Source: Cymbidium sinense
Lineage: Eukaryota > Streptophyta > Magnoliopsida > Asparagales > Orchidaceae
Length of the DNA: 64,000 bases
Reading direction: 5' to 3'
NCBI GenBank assembly: GCA_021442155.1
Contig: CM038228.1
Coordinates: 16,285,179 to 16,349,178 of the forward strand
Of this stretch, positions 60,476 to 64,000 are shown one piece after another. The notes below the pieces were generated by a model. The model saw only the letters and a program-made list of their open reading frames with translations. It ran no database searches and had not been told where the DNA came from. The position numbers and the translations under genes were made by a program. Positions within the stretch are counted from its first letter, which is position 1; each line of letters starts with the position of its first letter.

Positions 60476-62241
60476 GTTAGATTTTTCTTTCCCTTTTTTC
60501 ATGTAATTTTGAAAATTAAGATTTGGAATGATTGTTATGGGAGATTAGGATGAATATTGGGCATAAGATCATGTCTTATGTACCATGTGAAGCCTTGGAG
60601 CAAGCCATATTCCAACCAAGAACCAAATGAAGAAAGAACCAAATGAAGAAAAGAAGAATGAAGAATGAAGACCTCCATAACATGAATTCATTTTTGTAAT
60701 TAATTCATTTATAATCCGAGTTGTATATGGGTGGAGCTCAGCTACCCAATTTATTATCGGGTTTATGCGGTGGAGCCCGACTACACTTGGCCACTTATTC
60801 TTTTGTGCTAGCTTTATAAATGTTTGATGTTTGTTTAGCTTGTGCATTATGATGGTATGTTTTCTTAGTTTCTTCTTATTTGATGAATGGCCTGGATGAC
60901 GATTAGGCTCTTAGGGAAAAATAAATTTTGAATCTAATTAATCAACAAAAAATTAAAAATTAAACAACTCATAGCCTCACATAAAGCTTAGGCTATATAA
61001 TCAAGATAAAAGAATTAGAAACACCTTAGTTGGATGTTGTATTTTCTTTCTCACATCATGCATAAAAAGTAAATTATTTCACTCTTAATTTGGAGGGCTT
61101 CCACCTGTACCTAGGAATTTGGCTTGACCTTTGAGAGCCATGGTGGAAAGACACCTCCTTTCTTGCTGATTTTGGCCCATAATCCAAATATGAATCCTAA
61201 AGCTTGTGTCAAATGAATTGTCCAAAAATAAAAATAAAATGTAATAAAGTTTGCATTAGATTCAGGTCATTAAATCATGCCCTACATGATCTAGTCTCTT
61301 AGGGAGTGTGTTTAAATACTTAGTTTCTCTCTAAATAAATAACAGCTTAGCTATCTTCCAAAAGCATATGACTTGCCTATATGTATTTAAAATCATAGGA
61401 GGAGTTAGTTGGCCACCCCCAGGAAATTGTAAGTCCAAGCAGTCGGGTGGTTTATTCTCTCTTGTGGAGGTAAACCAAATACCCATTTTTGCCTTAGATT
61501 TAGGTCGTGCTTTGGCCCTCGTCAAAGCTTCCTAGATTTAGGTTCAAAGGTCGCTACTTTCTTTTGCAGGCCAAAAGCATAAATCCTTAACTCTTAGGTA
61601 TTTCCATGATCTCATGTCATAGAATTGTGAGCCCTAGATTGCTAATAAAAAATTCAACTAAAAATAAATAATTTCCTTCAGACTTCAAAAATATAAAGTC
61701 CAACCATAAGATAGTTTGGGATGCTTACTAGGCTTCCTAGTATTATAAGCATCCCCTACTTATCTTTCTTTGGCTTCGATAATAATTCTCTTCTTTTGAT
61801 TAATCCCACTTGATCTTCCAAAAATAAACTAATTGATTGATAGTCCTATCTTTGAAATCTTTAGAGACAACGATCATTTACCTTAATCGAGAGTATTCCT
61901 AAGGAATCCTTAAGATGTAATTAACTATGGGGGCTTGCCTCCATAGGGAACTTAAACCCAATTTAAAATAAACCTTATTTTACTTTTCCATATAAAGTAG
62001 GAGAAAAATCTCTGGTACAAACGAAGACCCATAGTCCTTAGGAGTTCTTATTCAGGTGATTAGGTCCATTGTAGGGTGGTGACTTCTATCTTTCAAGATA
62101 GTTTTCTCAATGTTGTATCCGATCACCCTAATAAGAATATCTACGGATCTACATGGTGTCCAGACAAGGCATTGTATTTTTGTTTTCATTTATCTCTTTC
62201 CAAAGGATAGATGAAGGTGGGAATATTTTCACCACAACTAT

Positions 62242-63314
62242 ATAACACTTTGACTCTATCCCCATAATTATCAATCATTTCTCTAAATGACAACCTCCAT
62301 TCCATGCTATAAAACATTACTTGCATCACATATTATGTTTATCTTCTTTCATTAGATAGTTCATTTGTATGAGATTCTTTAGATAATTATGTTGGATTAT
62401 GATGTGAGGTTTATTAGTTATTTATAGAAAATTTAATGGAAAAAACTTATCTCAAAATTTATATTTTCCATAACTTATCATCTTTAGATAGATGGACATA
62501 TTAAAATTGTTAATAGAAGCTTATGAGATTAAGTTTCTTAGTGACTTATCATATTGGTTATAACTAATTCTTCCTTCTATAAAGTTGCTTATAATAGTTT
62601 AATTAACAAGTCAACTGTTATGAGTCTTTTTCATATTATAACTAGATATAAATCAAGAAAACTGATTGATCTTACTAATTTTTTTATATCATACAGTTCT
62701 AATGCCTTTGCACTTTCATTTACATAGAACATGCAAAATTTTCTTTAAAAAATCAACAAAAACTTACTTTGAGTTATAATAAATATAAAGTGAATATTGA
62801 TTCACATAGATGATATATAAAATTTAATGATGGAGTTTTAATTCTTGGTAATTCCTAACTAGAACTCTTAAGAAATTAACCTTTAAGAAAACTAATTCTT
62901 ACAAAATTATAAGAATGATAAATGATAATACTTATGAAATAGATCTTCTAGTAAATGCTAGAATTTATCTAGTATTTAATGTGTAAAATTTAATGTTGTA
63001 CCATGGGAAATCCTCAAATATCATTGCTCTCTCTCTACAAATAACACTAGCATGTAGGTTGATATTTCTTAGACATTTTCTTTACAATCTCATCACTTAA
63101 GAACACATCACTTAGATCAAATTTTAGAAGATTAGATTATCATCACATCTAATGGAGGCATTCAAAGGTTTATAGTTCATTGAAAAGTTCTTTCTCCACT
63201 TAAAGAGTTATGGCCTACTTTTAATAGAAAATAATAATTGTGCTTATAGTTATTATAAGATTGATTGCCTAGATTCTAATTCGCCAAAAAAGAACCACCC
63301 TCAAAGCTGGGGAG
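62242..63314 (+). mobile_element. Chromovirus element, 3' part (integrase C-terminal half)
   Basis: Continuation of the element broken at 54443: HFDSIPIIINHFSK (about 62250-62290) is the DSIxVVVDRFSKMAHF integrase strand, then MRFF-like loop, IDGHIKIVNRSL (about 62485-62520; the TDGQTEVVNRTL motif with its catalytic-Glu region damaged), and the C-terminal INDNTYEIDL (about 62910-62940). It ends in the polypurine tract AAAGCTGGGGAG (63303-63314) before the 3' LTR. Stops present. Confidence 0.82.
63303..63314 (+). promoter_or_regulatory. Chromovirus polypurine tract
   Basis: AAAGCTGGGGAG directly before a TG-starting LTR, the usual plus-strand primer of this clade. Confidence 0.75.
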
Positions 63315-64000
63315 TGCTAATATATTGCATCATCCCCACATTGTTGACCTCATTTCATGAATTTAAACTTATGAATTCTATATATTAGGCCTTTATGTGA
63401 TAGTTTGGCTTATGCATTATTGGACATTTATATCTTTTGTATTATATTTTTATACTTTGAGCTTATATGTATTGGCCCTAATGTCTTCACATATAAATTT
63501 TATGGTGGTAGGTATGATAAGGGTAATATGAATGGTAATGGTGGTAGGCTTAATAATGGTGGTAAGTGTGATTATGATGGTGGTTAGTTTAATAATAGTA
63601 TTATATGTGGTTATGATGGTGGAAGGTTTATGTAATTTGAACCTTCCCTCTTTACCCTATAAATAAAAAAAAGCATTGAGCTTTAATTAATAAATTTTTT
63701 TTAATTTTTTTACTCCTTTTGGATTCTTTCTTCACTTGTAAAGGATTATTTGACTGTGTAAGCTCATAATCCTTAGAGAAGAACTTCTAATAAATAATGA
63801 GATCTCCATAATGATAGATTGTAGAGATTGACTTCAAATTATATGTGTTTTAGCACTATTTACATTAAAACTACCATAGATTAGGTTATACATAAGTTCT
63901 CAACTCTTTCTTTGTACTTATAATAAATAGATCTCTAGTGTGATTAATTTGATGCCAGCTTGAATCCTTTCAACCACATCATGTCCTTATTATTATGATG
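63315..64000 (+). repeat. Chromovirus 3' LTR, cut by window end
   Basis: Begins TGCTAATATATTGCATC after the polypurine tract and carries a TATA box TATAAATA at 63658-63665 in pyrimidine-then-A context. It is still LTR-like at 64000, with no CA end or target duplication reached. No matching 5' LTR is in the window. At 63342 it contains TGTTGACCTCATTT, identical to the first 14 bases of giant unit copy 2. Confidence 0.7.
63503..63632. repeat. Imperfect GGT/AAT-type simple repeat in the 3' LTR
   Basis: A run of related words such as TGGTGGTAGG, GGTAATATGAATGG, TAATAATGGTGGTAAG and GATTATGATGGTGG. The short open frame of Gly/Asn-rich residues it encodes is a by-product of the repeat rather than a gene. 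Confidence 0.75.

Larger units (their letters stand above)
54444..62236 (+). mobile_element. Giant solo-LTR-like unit, copy 2 (7793 bp)
   Basis: Starts TGTTGACCTCATTTTTAG, ends ATTTTCACCACA, with the perfect 5-bp duplication ACTAT at 54439-54443 and 62237-62241. It splits a chromovirus integrase gene whose two halves join in the same frame if the unit and one ACTAT are taken out, which proves the ends. No coding domain, primer-binding site or internal terminal repeat is seen. It is 1.7 kb longer than copy 1, the excess lying in the first ~2.2 kb (180-bp array and TTGACC block). The 3' regions of both copies align in order (60120-60800, 61890-62165). Confidence 0.78.

Noticed and set aside
54444..62236. 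Interpretation as a LARD with its own two LTRs
   Set aside because: The first and last several hundred bases do not resemble each other by eye, so no internal LTR pair is supported; a proper self-alignment would settle it.
63405..63587. Plus-strand Gly/Asn-rich 60-codon frame
   Set aside because: Lies in the chromovirus 3' LTR and is a by-product of a simple GGT/AAT repeat.

Overview
This is a nuclear, repeat-dense, AT-rich plant window, almost certainly from a flowering plant. The case rests on an intron-containing TTL gene (TPR plus thioredoxin-like, a plant-specific family), a relic of a plant TRF4/5-type poly(A) polymerase gene, and plant-type transposons: Tourist-like MITE, hAT, L1 and RTE LINEs, tRNA-SINE, Ty1/copia and Ty3/gypsy of the Tat and chromovirus kinds. 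There is no bacterial-style organisation. The species cannot be fixed by eye.

Layout. 1-3546: local tandem repeats, including a ~1.15 kb unit in two direct copies. 3547-5030: a broken TRF4/5-like gene (minus), interrupted by a 260-bp MITE with a TTA target duplication and cut off where the repeats begin. 5031-11310: AT-rich, no gene seen. 11311-13680: decayed RTE LINE (minus). 13682-19196: decayed full-length-type L1 LINE (plus). 21141-27451: the one near-intact host gene, a seven-exon TTL (minus), whose intron 1 carries a 2.29-kb hAT element and intron 5 an RTE fragment. Exons 2-7 read cleanly; exon 1 needs two frame changes. 28360-32456: AT-rich, with one well-defined tRNA-SINE. 32457-38749: decayed Ty1/copia element (minus) with a long (TA)n tract.

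38998-64000: retrotransposon nest. Two related units (38998-45052 and 54444-62236) each start TGTTGACC, end CACA/CCACA, and sit between perfect 5-bp target duplications (GTAAT and ACTAT), yet have no recognisable gag or pol and no terminal repeats of their own. The best reading is a family of giant LTRs (6.1 and 7.8 kb) left as solo LTRs, carrying a conserved internal TATA box, splice-like modules, a ~180-bp tandem array and a TTGACC-rich block. Between them lie a Tat-lineage gypsy pol (46770-51260) and a chromovirus (51350-54438). The second giant unit is inserted into the chromovirus integrase gene, which resumes at 62242 and runs to a 3' LTR cut by the window end.

How it fits together: only TTL looks like a candidate working gene (signalling scaffold). 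Everything else is transposon or pseudogene. The strongest novelty candidate is the giant-LTR family. All homology statements come from motif recognition by eye; no search was run.
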